Below, in pieces: positions 16,405 to 23,909 of a stretch of 32,523 bases of DNA (position 1 is its first letter; each line of letters opens with the position of its first letter). This stretch comes from CALMZN01 sp964443785 (GTDB lineage: Bacteria; Patescibacteriota; Patescibacteriia; UBA1558; GWA2-36-10). Below the pieces are notes generated by a model, which was not told the origin of the DNA, ran no database searches, and saw only the letters and a program-made list of their open reading frames with translations. The stretch is from contig CAYUER010000008.1 in assembly GCA_964443785.1 (NCBI GenBank), forward strand, positions 1 through 32,523, given 5' to 3'. The translations under genes and the position numbers were made by a program.

Positions 16405-16428
16405 GACGGCTATAATTCTATAGACGGC
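16405..16428 (+). promoter_or_regulatory. paired GACGGC leader element, copy 2
   Basis: GACGGC at 16405-16410 and 16423-16428, separated by 12 A/T-rich bases that form a TATA-type palindrome. It begins 15 bases after the -10 box, in the leader of the VTC-like gene. Confidence 0.45.
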
Positions 16429-16450
16429 CATGAAGTGAACCTTGACACTT

Positions 16451-16464
16451 TAGGGAGGTGTACC
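16451..16464 (+). promoter_or_regulatory. strong Shine-Dalgarno deciding the VTC-like start
   Basis: An AGGGAGGTG sequence ends about five bases before the ATG at 16465. This selects that ATG over in-frame ATGs at 16378 and 16402. Most neighbouring genes have no such site. Confidence 0.75.
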
Positions 16465-17139
16465 ATGAATCGAGATGTGCGTTGGGAATCTCGTTATTTC
16501 TTCTCCACACATTCACATAAATTAGTTGTAAGTAGATTGGAATCTTTGGCCGTACAACAAGTATTTCCAGACCAGGTTACGGCTACTGTATATTTCCTAC
16601 CAGTTATTAATCAGGATAGTGAGGATGGGGTATATGTGCGTATACGTTTTTATCTTCCATCTTTGGAACAGCTGTTTATTTGTAATGGTGTTGGTTTTTT
16701 GGAAATCAAGAAGACAGGTCGGGATGGTTTGGTTGTGAAAGATAGATATCCAATGGATATTTCTCAGGCGTTTATTTCTTTGCTTAATGGAGGGGATGGG
16801 TTGTTTGAGAAATTAAGTGGTCTGCATGGTCTTTTTGTTCCAATGATTGGCACGAGAGTTCAGCGTAGTCATTGGTTGACTTCAAGAGCGCGCCTTACAC
16901 TTGATCACAATATTCAAGTGTTTGGTTTTGTAGACCGTCAACTACCCGTTGGTGAGTTAATCACCACTTTGTCGGAAGACAAACTTGAAGTTAAATCCAA
17001 CTCTTTTAGCGATATACCAGAGTCGCTTAAAGACGTTGTGTTAGATGGCATAGAAAATCATGCCGAAACTTGTAAATATCTGGAGAGGAGGTTGAAAGAA
17101 TGTCACCAGCAGTGGCACAGCAAAATGCTTTGCAGGTAG
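16465..17139 (+). CDS. VTC-domain protein (polyphosphate polymerase-like, triphosphate tunnel superfamily)
   Basis: 224 residues from the SD-preceded ATG. The strand pattern and charged residues follow the VTC/CYTH triphosphate-tunnel fold: an initial RWESRYFF (6-13), VYF then GVYVRIRFY with Arg59 and Arg61, FLEIKK with Glu80 and Lys82/Lys83, VVKDRYP with Lys92 and Arg94, Arg131 and Arg134, RARLTLDHNI (141-150) and LEVKS with Glu175 and Lys177. In VTC polymerases such residues line a basic tunnel and hold a metal. Eukaryotic VTC4 makes polyphosphate from ATP; here the product is inference. There is no membrane helix. The 3' end overlaps the next gene by 40 bases. A longer form from 16378 cannot be excluded but would start before the predicted transcript. 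Confidence 0.72.
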   Translation: MNRDVRWESRYFFSTHSHKLVVSRLESLAVQQVFPDQVTATVYFLPVINQDSEDGVYVRIRFYLPSLEQLFICNGVGFLEIKKTGRDGLVVKDRYPMDISQAFISLLNGGDGLFEKLSGLHGLFVPMIGTRVQRSHWLTSRARLTLDHNIQVFGFVDRQLPVGELITTLSEDKLEVKSNSFSDIPESLKDVVLDGIENHAETCKYLERRLKECHQQWHSKMLCR

Positions 17140-17861
17140 GCTACTTTACTAGGGAGGTTCCGGGTTATGAAGTAGAGGCAAAGTATACCATTACGGATAT
17201 GGAACCATGGCTTAATTTGTGTCAGATGGCATACGATATTAGTTTAGGCCTTTGGATGCCATATATTAGACAGAAAGCCATGGGGTCTATGTCAACTGAG
17301 ACGCGTTACCTCGATCTGACAGTAGAATTTTGGGGTAGTAAAGATGACCTAGGTGGTTGGCGACAGCTTGCCATGTGCATAAAAAATCCATGGCAACAGG
17401 ATAGGTACATGGTTGTCTTTAAAGACAAGGGTCATGTATTGCGCACTGGGCAATATACTGATATGGTGTTTGGGCCATTGATTAGAAGAGAGGAGAGCCG
17501 TTATCAATGGATGGAGAAAAGTGAAGCTATTGCCTTGATGATGTCCAATAACGCCAAAGCGCAGCCAATTGGAGTAGTTCACCGTCAGAAATATTCCTTG
17601 TATATTACTAATCAACAGAGCTATAGAAATTATTGTCTTTCTTGTGATCTATGTTATGCTAATGGACATAAATTGAGCCAATTGGAACTAGAGTATAAGG
17701 GTAGGAATGGTTCGTGGTATGTCTACCCAGAATTTGCTAGGGCTGAGATTGTTCATGAGTATGAACAACTTCACGCTCTTATGGTTAGTAGATACGGTAG
17801 GACTATCATATCCACCAGTTTAACTAAGTTTGACTGGTTGCTTTCCATAGAGCATAATTAG
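17100..17861 (+). CDS. CYTH-like triphosphate tunnel protein
   Basis: 253 residues. The CYTH signature ExExK is present as EVEAK (24-28), followed by DLTVEFWG (72-79), VVFKDKG with Lys108 and Lys110, HRQKYSLYI with Arg162 and Lys164, and SCDLCYANGHKLSQLELEYKG with Asp183, Glu196 and Glu198. This is the order of strands in CYTH triphosphatases and class IV cyclases, which act on nucleoside triphosphates, tripolyphosphate or thiamine triphosphate. A GGAGG site about ten bases upstream supports this start. The gene overlaps the VTC-like gene in another frame, so the two are translationally coupled and probably work together. A terminator begins at its stop codon. Confidence 0.7.
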   Translation: MSPAVAQQNALQVGYFTREVPGYEVEAKYTITDMEPWLNLCQMAYDISLGLWMPYIRQKAMGSMSTETRYLDLTVEFWGSKDDLGGWRQLAMCIKNPWQQDRYMVVFKDKGHVLRTGQYTDMVFGPLIRREESRYQWMEKSEAIALMMSNNAKAQPIGVVHRQKYSLYITNQQSYRNYCLSCDLCYANGHKLSQLELEYKGRNGSWYVYPEFARAEIVHEYEQLHALMVSRYGRTIISTSLTKFDWLLSIEHN

Positions 17862-17893
17862 GGAGAAGCTCTTAGCTTCTCCCATTATTTTTT
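17861..17893 (+). terminator. rho-independent terminator of the VTC/CYTH operon
   Basis: A perfect ten-pair stem, GGGAGAAGCT (17861-17870) with AGCTTCTCCC (17874-17883), has a three-base loop. A T-rich tail contains six consecutive T (17888-17893). The stem begins inside the stop codon. Confidence 0.9.
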
Positions 17894-17905
17894 AAGATTT
17901 AAATT

Positions 17906-18562
17906 ATGCCACTTTTTTTAACGCATATTTATAAGTTAAAGGAAAATAATTTTTTCAATGTTTACTCGTCGGAGGAGTATAATAATATTTTGTTGGGTAA
18001 TATTTTGCCCGACATTAGGTATTTGATAAAAGAAAAAAGAAATTACACTCATTTTTTTGATGATTTTTTGGTTGGTGAGGATTATAGTTGGCAAAAAGTA
18101 AGTGCTAATGTTAATAAACATTTAACTAGTTATCAAAATGTAGAATTTAAAAATGGGTACGCCTCTCATATATTTTTAGATATTTTATGGGATAAAATAA
18201 TATCTCCGTCTTACTTAGATAAATATGATGAGTTATCAGATAAAATTATTTTAGAGTTGTTGTTAGTACCCATGATTGATGTGGACCATGTTAATGGTTT
18301 AAGTAAAATTTTTTGTAATATTAAATTTACAAATTATACAGAGCAGCAATTAAAAGAATGGTTAAATTTTGTAAACAAATATTTTGAAGCATTGTTTTCT
18401 GGTCAAAAAGATTATTTATTTTTTTTAGAACAACAGACTATTGTTGCTATTCCAAATATTGAACAACTTTTAGCTTTAGTTCTATTTAAATTAAATAATC
18501 AAGACTCTATCATAAAAGTAGAAAAAATTTTAAACAATAAAATTTTTCAGGCTATAAAATAA
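17906..18562 (+). CDS. zinc-dependent phospholipase C-like protein
   Basis: 218 residues. The arrangement of His and Asp resembles the zinc-dependent phospholipase C / S1-P1 group seen in many hypothetical bacterial proteins: THIYKL with His7, LLGNILPDIRY with Asp36, NYTHFF with His49, and GYASHIFLDILWDK with His88 and Asp92. The C-terminal half is helical and unrecognised. No signal peptide is present, so an intracellular role is more likely than a secreted lipase. The gene is AT-rich. It converges on the leftward deacetylase gene, with their ends overlapping by 11 bases. The family call rests on motif spacing only. Confidence 0.5.
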   Translation: MPLFLTHIYKLKENNFFNVYSSEEYNNILLGNILPDIRYLIKEKRNYTHFFDDFLVGEDYSWQKVSANVNKHLTSYQNVEFKNGYASHIFLDILWDKIISPSYLDKYDELSDKIILELLLVPMIDVDHVNGLSKIFCNIKFTNYTEQQLKEWLNFVNKYFEALFSGQKDYLFFLEQQTIVAIPNIEQLLALVLFKLNNQDSIIKVEKILNNKIFQAIK

Positions 18563-19226
18563 TTTTATATTTTATGGTGTAAAATGCCTCTGCATGTTTA
18601 CAGCCAATTTCAATTCCTCTATATTTAGAGCGACTAGTAATCGCTTCTAACCACGGTAATTTATAGTCATTAAATTTTTTTATTTGACTTTTGTAACATT
18701 TAATGGCGTTAATTTTTTGTTTTTGAGAATCACTTATATCTACGTATATATTTGGTTGCGATATTTCATTGTAAATTATTTTTGATGGAAATATTGACTC
18801 CCAAAATAAAACATTATTTCGGTACCTAGATGCTGCTAAGACATTGCGTGAAGTATTGTAATGATCTTGATGTGAATCATGTGGGTTATGAGTCAATATA
18901 ATGTCTGGTTTAAATGTATTAATTTTATTTTCAATTTTTTTTATAATTTTTGCATTAAATGGGATTTTTGTTTCCTTATAGTTAAGTGTAAAAAGATTTT
19001 TTCTGGTTAGATTTAATTGTTTTAGTGCTTCTACACACTCTTTTTTAGCGCTTTGTGCAGTGCGTGAAATATTTTTATTTCTGTCTATATAAAAACCATC
19101 TCCAGCAACAATAATCATAACATCATATCCAATTGACTGTGCTGCGGCTAGAGTACCACCACAATTTATTTCAACATCATCAAAGTGAGCGCCAATAGCC
19201 ATAATTTTACCCTTTTTCATATTCAA
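18552..19226 (-). CDS. PIG-L family deacetylase
   Basis: A 224-residue LmbE/PIG-L-type zinc deacetylase. Near the N-terminus IGAHFDDVEINCGGTL gives His14 and Asp17 as metal ligands and Asp16 as the likely base; the family's usual AHPDD has Phe for Pro here. HQDH at 119-122 supplies the third ligand, His122. Family members remove acetyl groups from N-acetylglucosamine-type sugars or related amides. The gene is downstream of an ATP-grasp gene on the minus strand and overlaps it by 20 bases, so the two form an operon. The pairing suggests deacetylation exposing an amine that the ATP-grasp ligase then acylates, which is inference. No signal peptide. Confidence 0.88.
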   Translation of the reverse strand: MNMKKGKIMAIGAHFDDVEINCGGTLAAAQSIGYDVMIIVAGDGFYIDRNKNISRTAQSAKKECVEALKQLNLTRKNLFTLNYKETKIPFNAKIIKKIENKINTFKPDIILTHNPHDSHQDHYNTSRNVLAASRYRNNVLFWESIFPSKIIYNEISQPNIYVDISDSQKQKINAIKCYKSQIKKFNDYKLPWLEAITSRSKYRGIEIGCKHAEAFYTIKYKIIL

Positions 19227-20283
19227 ATACTACTTCTTTATGTATTCTATATAAACCAGTATCCCATTTAATATGGGATTTTTTTATTAATGCATTTGCA
19301 TGTTTTTCATATCCTAGACTATCAAGAGTTGCAAGAAGGGCGAGATTAATCCCAGCTTTTTTAGTTATTATTGTAGTTGCCGCAATCCGTGGGTTAATTT
19401 CATAAAAGATTGGCCCTTTTTTTGTTAGTATTAGTTGTACGTTAAAGATGCCGGTATACTTTAGTTTAGATATTATCTGATTTACATATTTTATAATATT
19501 TTTATTATTCTCAAGTAAACCATATAGAGTCATTCCAGGTAATAATACTAATCTTTTCATTGGTATAGTATAAATAGCCTCACCATTTTTTGCATATCCA
19601 TAAACTGAGTAGTCCGGGCCTTTTAATAACTCCATAGCTACAAATTTAGTATTTTTTGCCTTACCTATAATATTTTTTAGTTCATTTAGTGTTAGGTATA
19701 TGTTCTCTGTTGGTTTTTCCATTAAATTATTTTTAAAACGCGGGTATTTTTCTTTTATTATTTTGAATCCACGACTACCATGCGTTATTCGTGGTTTAAT
19801 AATAAATGGTTTTGATGGATATTTTAGTAATTTTGCTACATTTTTTAAATCATTTACATTTTTTACTTCGTAAGATATTGGCACTTCCTTTAATCCTTTT
19901 TTCTGTAGAAATTTAATAGATTTATACTTGTCGTTACAAATTTTTAAAATTTTAAAATTATTTTCATTTATTAAAATTATTTTATTTTTATGTAATATTT
20001 TTATATTTTTTTTTAAAACTAAAGATTCTTCTACTGTAATTGGAAAAATTGCTCTAATTTTATTTTTTTTGGCTATGTATAATATAGTAGAAATATAGTT
20101 AGGATTTTTCGCAGGGGGGACCAGATAGAATTTATCCACAAAATTATCTATAATTGGTTTATAATTTGTGTCAACCCCGATTATTTTTTTAAAATTTGGA
20201 CGTAAAGATTCAATTACATTAAAACCAACTGGGTCAATGGAGCAGGCAGTAATTAAAATATTGTTATTTAATTTTGTGGTCAT
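19207..20283 (-). CDS. ATP-grasp ligase (CarB-like)
   Basis: 358 residues. The N-terminal pre-ATP-grasp domain begins with ILITACSIDPVGFNVIESL, with a nucleotide-type Gly turn. The ATP-grasp core follows: FIIKPRITHGSRGF (160-173) with the ATP-binding Lys163, VAMELLKGPDYSVYGY (215-230), NVQLILT, and the metal-binding end EINPRI with Glu295, Asn297 and Arg299. Such enzymes form amide or thioester bonds through an acyl-phosphate. The length and order match stand-alone ATP-grasp proteins used in peptide-like or modified-sugar biosynthesis; the substrates are unknown. It is the first gene of the leftward pair and is divergent from the ABC-F gene, sharing a 200-base control region. It is AT-rich. 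Confidence 0.87.
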   Translation of the reverse strand: MTTKLNNNILITACSIDPVGFNVIESLRPNFKKIIGVDTNYKPIIDNFVDKFYLVPPAKNPNYISTILYIAKKNKIRAIFPITVEESLVLKKNIKILHKNKIILINENNFKILKICNDKYKSIKFLQKKGLKEVPISYEVKNVNDLKNVAKLLKYPSKPFIIKPRITHGSRGFKIIKEKYPRFKNNLMEKPTENIYLTLNELKNIIGKAKNTKFVAMELLKGPDYSVYGYAKNGEAIYTIPMKRLVLLPGMTLYGLLENNKNIIKYVNQIISKLKYTGIFNVQLILTKKGPIFYEINPRIAATTIITKKAGINLALLATLDSLGYEKHANALIKKSHIKWDTGLYRIHKEVVFEYEKG

Positions 20284-20298
20284 ATTTTATGTAATATC

Positions 20299-20327
20299 TT
20301 GACATTAATAAATTTAACACGTATTAT
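20299..20327 (+). promoter_or_regulatory. promoter of the ABC-F gene
   Basis: TTGACA at 20299-20304, a 17-base spacer and TATTAT at 20322-20327. The predicted start near 20334 leaves a leader of about 150 bases before the ABC-F ATG. Confidence 0.68.
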
Positions 20328-20338
20328 AAATATGTCAA
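20311..20338 (-). promoter_or_regulatory. possible promoter of the ATP-grasp/PIG-L pair
   Basis: On the minus strand TTGACA (20338-20333) is followed after 16 bases by TAAATT (20316-20311). It lies face to face with the rightward promoter, over the same bases. Confidence 0.45.
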
Positions 20339-20362
20339 GACGTCTATTATTTTAGAGACGGC
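20339..20362 (+). promoter_or_regulatory. paired GACGGC leader element, copy 3
   Basis: GACGTC at 20339-20344 and GACGGC at 20357-20362, 12 bases apart, at the very 5' end of the predicted ABC-F transcript. A further GACGGC lies at 20430-20435. CGTCTAT (20341-20347) can pair with ATAGACG (20427-20433), enclosing the upstream ORF. Confidence 0.45.
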
Positions 20363-20397
20363 TATAAAATATCACACTTATAATACGAGGGTTAAAA

Positions 20398-20421
20398 ATG
20401 CTAAAATATTTAGTATTCTGA
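20398..20421 (+). CDS. putative leader peptide MLKYLVF upstream of the ABC-F gene
   Basis: A seven-codon ORF with ATG at 20398-20400 and TGA at 20419-20421. It is preceded by GAGGG at 20387-20391 with a six-base gap, a better ribosome binding site than the ABC-F gene itself has. Short upstream ORFs of this kind control several antibiotic-resistance ABC-F and erm genes by drug-induced ribosome stalling. That this one does so is inference. No transcription terminator is visible between it and the ABC-F start, so translational control would be the simpler reading. Confidence 0.45.
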   Translation: MLKYLVF

Positions 20422-20484
20422 TATAAATAGACGGCTACGGTTTCCCATTTTCTTTCAAGTGATTTATTTAAATATTTATAAAAC

Positions 20485-22128
20485 ATGAACCTATTAACAA
20501 CAAAAAAATTTGAATTATTGACGGAGACAGGTGTTCTTATAAAGGATTTAAATTTTTCTTTGTCTGCCGGTGAAAAAATAGCCCTGATAGGCAGAAATGG
20601 TTCTGGTAAATCTAGTTTTTTAAATATTATAAATTATTTGATAAACAATAGAGAGAAACAAGATCATTTGAGTTGGAATGGAGAAATCAGTGTAAATCCT
20701 AAATTAAAATGTTATTATTTATCTCAAGAAATAAAATTATCATTTGATGGCTCTGTAGATGAATTTCTAGATTTAAAATTAAGTAAAGAGAGTAATATCT
20801 ATAATGAATATTACGGTTTATTATCAAGATCTTCTAGTGATAAGTCTAGTGATTTCGAAAAAAGGTTAGACTATTTGTCTGGAGAAATGGAAAATCGTAA
20901 TTTGTGGAATTTTCCAGAAAAGAAAAATGAAATATTAGAAAATTTCAAATTTACAACTCAGGATCGCCTAAGAAATTTATCTGAATTGAGCGGAGGGGAG
21001 GTTGTGAGATTAGCTTTGACAGCTATTATGCTTGTCAATCCAGACTTAATATTATTAGATGAGCCAACAAATAATTTAGATAGCCATCAGATAGAATATT
21101 TAAAAGATTTTATACTAAAAAGTAAAGCAGGCATATTGATTGTTTCTCATGATAGATATTTTTTGGATGCGGTAATAAATAAAATTATAGAAATTGATGA
21201 ATATTCACACGAAGCAAAAATTTATGGTGGTAATTATAGTTTTTATAAACAACAAAAGATTCTAGCCCATGATGTACAGGAGCGTTTATACGAAGATCAA
21301 AATAAAAAACGCAATAGATTGGGTAGGTCAATAACCATATTGAATGATCGTTCGCAACTCTACGAGGGGATCTCTACTAATTCTTTTATGAGAGTTAGGG
21401 CGGCTAAGCTAGCTAGGGCAGCGAAAGTGCAGGCCAAGCGACTTGACAGAGAGTTGAATACTATAAAATTACCCAAATTGACTCAAAAAACAGTTTTTAC
21501 CCTTGGTCAGGCGGATAAAGATAATAAAAAAATAAATATTTTAAGCTTTAAAAACCTTGATTTTGCTTATAATCAAAATACACCGTTGTTTAATAATTTA
21601 AATTTAGATGTTTATACAGGGGATAGGGTGGCAATAGTTGGTAAAAATGGTTCTGGTAAATCTACTCTAATGAAATTATTAGCAGGAGAAATGGAAGTCA
21701 CACGAGGACAGGTACATTGCGTTGAATCAAAATTTTATTTACCGCAGGAAATAATTGTAAAAAATCCAAAGCAAACAGTTTTAGATTATTTATGCAAAGA
21801 GTCTAATATGTCGGAAGCTGAGCTTGGGAAAGTACTCGGCAAAGTTTTATTTGTTAATCCAAAAAATTTGAGATTAGGGGATGTGAGCCAAGGTCAGTTA
21901 AAGCGTATTTTGATTACTGTTATGCTCTTGATTCCTAATGCTGTATTATTTTTAGATGAGCCTACAAATCATTTAGATTTGCCAACAATGGAAAGTTTTG
22001 AATTTTCCTTAAAAGAATATCCCGGCGCAATAATTGTAATATCACATGATAAATATTTTTTAGATAGTTTGAAGATAAATAAGGAAATATTTTTGGGCGA
22101 TAAATCACATGTTAAACAGTTTAAATAA
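20485..22128 (+). CDS. ABC-F family ribosome-associated ATPase
   Basis: 547 residues with two ATPase domains and no membrane segment, as in ABC-F proteins that bind the ribosomal E site. Domain 1 has Walker A GRNGSGKS (36-43), signature LSGGE (168-172), Walker B LILLDEPTN (188-196) and the switch His in SHDRYF. A basic linker of about 100 residues (240-345), in the position of the P-site tRNA interaction motif, follows. Domain 2 has Walker A GKNGSGKS (386-393), a degenerate signature VSQGQ (467-471) and Walker B VLFLDEPTN. The lack of a long C-terminal extension and the leader peptide upstream fit antibiotic-resistance or stalled-ribosome rescue types better than Uup. The ATG has no Shine-Dalgarno sequence. 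Confidence 0.87.
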   Translation: MNLLTTKKFELLTETGVLIKDLNFSLSAGEKIALIGRNGSGKSSFLNIINYLINNREKQDHLSWNGEISVNPKLKCYYLSQEIKLSFDGSVDEFLDLKLSKESNIYNEYYGLLSRSSSDKSSDFEKRLDYLSGEMENRNLWNFPEKKNEILENFKFTTQDRLRNLSELSGGEVVRLALTAIMLVNPDLILLDEPTNNLDSHQIEYLKDFILKSKAGILIVSHDRYFLDAVINKIIEIDEYSHEAKIYGGNYSFYKQQKILAHDVQERLYEDQNKKRNRLGRSITILNDRSQLYEGISTNSFMRVRAAKLARAAKVQAKRLDRELNTIKLPKLTQKTVFTLGQADKDNKKINILSFKNLDFAYNQNTPLFNNLNLDVYTGDRVAIVGKNGSGKSTLMKLLAGEMEVTRGQVHCVESKFYLPQEIIVKNPKQTVLDYLCKESNMSEAELGKVLGKVLFVNPKNLRLGDVSQGQLKRILITVMLLIPNAVLFLDEPTNHLDLPTMESFEFSLKEYPGAIIVISHDKYFLDSLKINKEIFLGDKSHVKQFK

Positions 22129-22142
22129 ATTAATTTATTTCA

Positions 22143-22870
22143 ATGAAAGAAATTGAAATTTTAGTTGAAGTTTTTGAAGATAAAAAATTAGCTTTGACTA
22201 AATTAGAAAAATTTAATTTTAAAGGNNNNNNNNNNNNNNNNNNNNNNNNNNNNNNNNNNNNNNNNNNNNNNNNNNNNNNNNNNNNNNNNNNNNNNNNNNN
22301 NNNNNNNNNNNNNNNNNNNNNNNNNTTTTTGAAGATAAAAAATTAGCTTTGACTAAATTAGAAAAATTTAATTTTAAAGGTCTCAAAGATACTCATGATA
22401 TCTATTATTTTGGTCCTCAAAGAAAAAATTTACAGCCAGATAGAGATGGTATTTTAAAAGAGTGTTTTCGTTTAAGGAATAAAAATAATGAATATTATTT
22501 AACTTATAAAATAAATAAATTTGAAGATTCTGGTGATTGGCTTTATTCCGAAGAACATGAGATAAAACTATCGGATTTTAACACAGCCGCTAAAATAATA
22601 AATAATTTAGGCTTTGAGAAATTAGTTGAAGTCAAGAGTCATAAAAATTATTTTATACATGATAATTACGAAATAGTACTAGAAGAAGTAGAAAATTTAG
22701 GTTTATTTTTGGAAGTAGAGCTAATAAATTCAGAAAATATTACAGATATCAAGCAAGCTAAAGCCGCAATTTGGCAATTTATTGAATCATTTGGTTTAAA
22801 AATTAGTGATGAATTACTGGTGGGAAAACCAGAATTAATGTTGCGCAAAATTTCTAGTTTGAATTTATAA
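22143..22870 (+). CDS. CYTH-domain protein interrupted by an artificial assembly gap
   Basis: The reading frame before and after a run of 100 N is the same protein. Merging the 55-base duplicated ends gives a continuous chain of about 190 residues. The CYTH pattern is visible: an N-terminal KEIEILVEV (ExExK form with Leu in place of Lys), DTHDIYYFGP, CFRLRNKNNEYYLTYK, WLYSEEHEIKL, and a late EIVLEEVENLGLFLEVEL that matches the family's V-x-x-LG-x-F-x-E-x-E strand. This resembles class IV adenylate cyclase (CyaB-like) or triphosphatase proteins. With the first-motif Lys missing, activity cannot be assumed. It is followed after 12 bases by an ITPase gene, a fitting partner for triphosphate metabolism. 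Confidence 0.75.
22171..22380. repeat. 100-N gap with identical 55-base flanks
   Basis: Bases 22171-22225 and 22326-22380 are identical over 55 bases and flank exactly 100 N. Both copies are in the same frame of one gene. This is the look of two contigs that overlap by an assembly k-mer and were scaffolded apart, not a biological repeat. Confidence 0.9.
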
Positions 22871-22882
22871 AATATTAATTAT

Positions 22883-23473
22883 ATGTCCCAAATAATCATC
22901 GCTACCAAAAATCCACATAAACAGAAAAAATTAATTGAAGTAGTCCAAGATTATTTCACGCCTTTGTTGCTTGATGAGGCAATACCAGAGCCAGAAGAAA
23001 ATGGTAAAAATTTTTTGGAAATTGCAGAAAATAAAGCGATTTATTACTCTTTAGCCACCAAATCTTTAGTTATCTCTAGTGATGCTGGAGCTGTGGTACC
23101 AGCTCTTCACGATTGGAATCCACTAGAAACCAAGCGTTTTTCAGATTCTGATGAAGAAAGAATTGGACAATTGTTAGTTAGGATGCAAAATAAGAGCGAT
23201 AGGAGTATTAGGTGGTTTGATGCTATAGCAGTAGCTGATAATGGTAAATTACTATTTAGTACTGAGGCCGAAGCTATGCCTGGCGTAATGAGTGAAAATT
23301 TTAATCCTAATTATTATCAACCCGGTATATGGCTTTGTTCTATCACGGAGTTTCCCCAATTTGCTAATAAGAATTTTTTTGAGCTAACAGCAGAAGAAAG
23401 AGCAAAGACAGAAAATTCTTGGGCCAAGCTCAAAGTAAAATTTGCTCAATTTATGGATAAAAGGGATTTTTAA
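22883..23473 (+). CDS. RdgB/HAM1-type non-canonical purine NTP pyrophosphatase
   Basis: 196 residues, the usual length for the family, which removes inosine and xanthosine triphosphates from the nucleotide pool. Landmarks are IIATKNPHKQKKL at residues 4-16 (the family's phosphate-binding start), EENGKNFLEIAENKA (E-x-x-x-F-x-x-N-A-x-x-KA form), and SSDAGAVVPAL, where most members have S-D-S-G-L. The change to Ala at the SG position is unusual. The C-terminal part is weaker than typical, lacking an obvious SHR motif, so substrate preference may differ. It lies between the CYTH gene and a Nudix gene, with four bases to the latter. Confidence 0.8.
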   Translation: MSQIIIATKNPHKQKKLIEVVQDYFTPLLLDEAIPEPEENGKNFLEIAENKAIYYSLATKSLVISSDAGAVVPALHDWNPLETKRFSDSDEERIGQLLVRMQNKSDRSIRWFDAIAVADNGKLLFSTEAEAMPGVMSENFNPNYYQPGIWLCSITEFPQFANKNFFELTAEERAKTENSWAKLKVKFAQFMDKRDF

Positions 23474-23477
23474 TAAT

Positions 23478-23891
23478 ATGCCCACTCGTGTCCGCGCTAT
23501 TATCATCAAAAATAATAAAATTCTTTTGCTAAAAAGAAAAAAGGATGATCTTATTTATTGGGTTTTACCTGGCGGTCAAGTAGAAAACGGTGAAATCAAT
23601 GAATTAGCTTTAGCGCGAGAATGTCAGGAAGAGCTTGGTGTCCAAATAAAAGTAAAAGAATTAATACATGAAATGCTTTCTAAAAATCCAGAACTCGGTG
23701 GTCAAAGAGAATATTTTTTTAATTGTGAGATAATTGGTGGTACATTAGGATCTGGTCTTGGGCCAGAGTGGCAGCCGACTAGTGTTTATCAGGGGGCTTA
23801 TCACATAGAATGGATTGATTTTGAACATTTAGCAGTAGTTGATCTAAAGCCGGAGGAGCTTAAAAAAATTATATTAAATAAATTAAATTAA
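23478..23891 (+). CDS. Nudix hydrolase
   Basis: 137 residues from the ATG at 23478; an earlier in-frame ATG at 23442 lies within the ITPase gene. The Nudix box is complete: G-x5-E-x7-R-E-x2-E-E-x-G, with QVENG before the first Glu and RECQEELG at the end. The preceding VRAIIIKNNKILLLKRKKDD and YWVLPGG are typical of small housekeeping Nudix enzymes that hydrolyse nucleoside diphosphate-linked substrates. The substrate is unknown. It is the end of the CYTH-ITPase-Nudix run; no terminator hairpin is evident in the 200 bases that follow. Confidence 0.88.
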   Translation: MPTRVRAIIIKNNKILLLKRKKDDLIYWVLPGGQVENGEINELALARECQEELGVQIKVKELIHEMLSKNPELGGQREYFFNCEIIGGTLGSGLGPEWQPTSVYQGAYHIEWIDFEHLAVVDLKPEELKKIILNKLN

Positions 23892-23909
23892 CTAAGTAAT
23901 ATCCGAGTT

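Noticed and set aside
16378..16464. Longer N-terminus for the VTC-like protein
   Set aside because: It begins upstream of the -10 box or in the leader element. The strong Shine-Dalgarno is placed for the ATG at 16465.
22226..22325. Real insertion or tandem duplication in the CYTH gene
   Set aside because: The insert is exactly 100 N between identical 55-base ends, which is a scaffolding convention.
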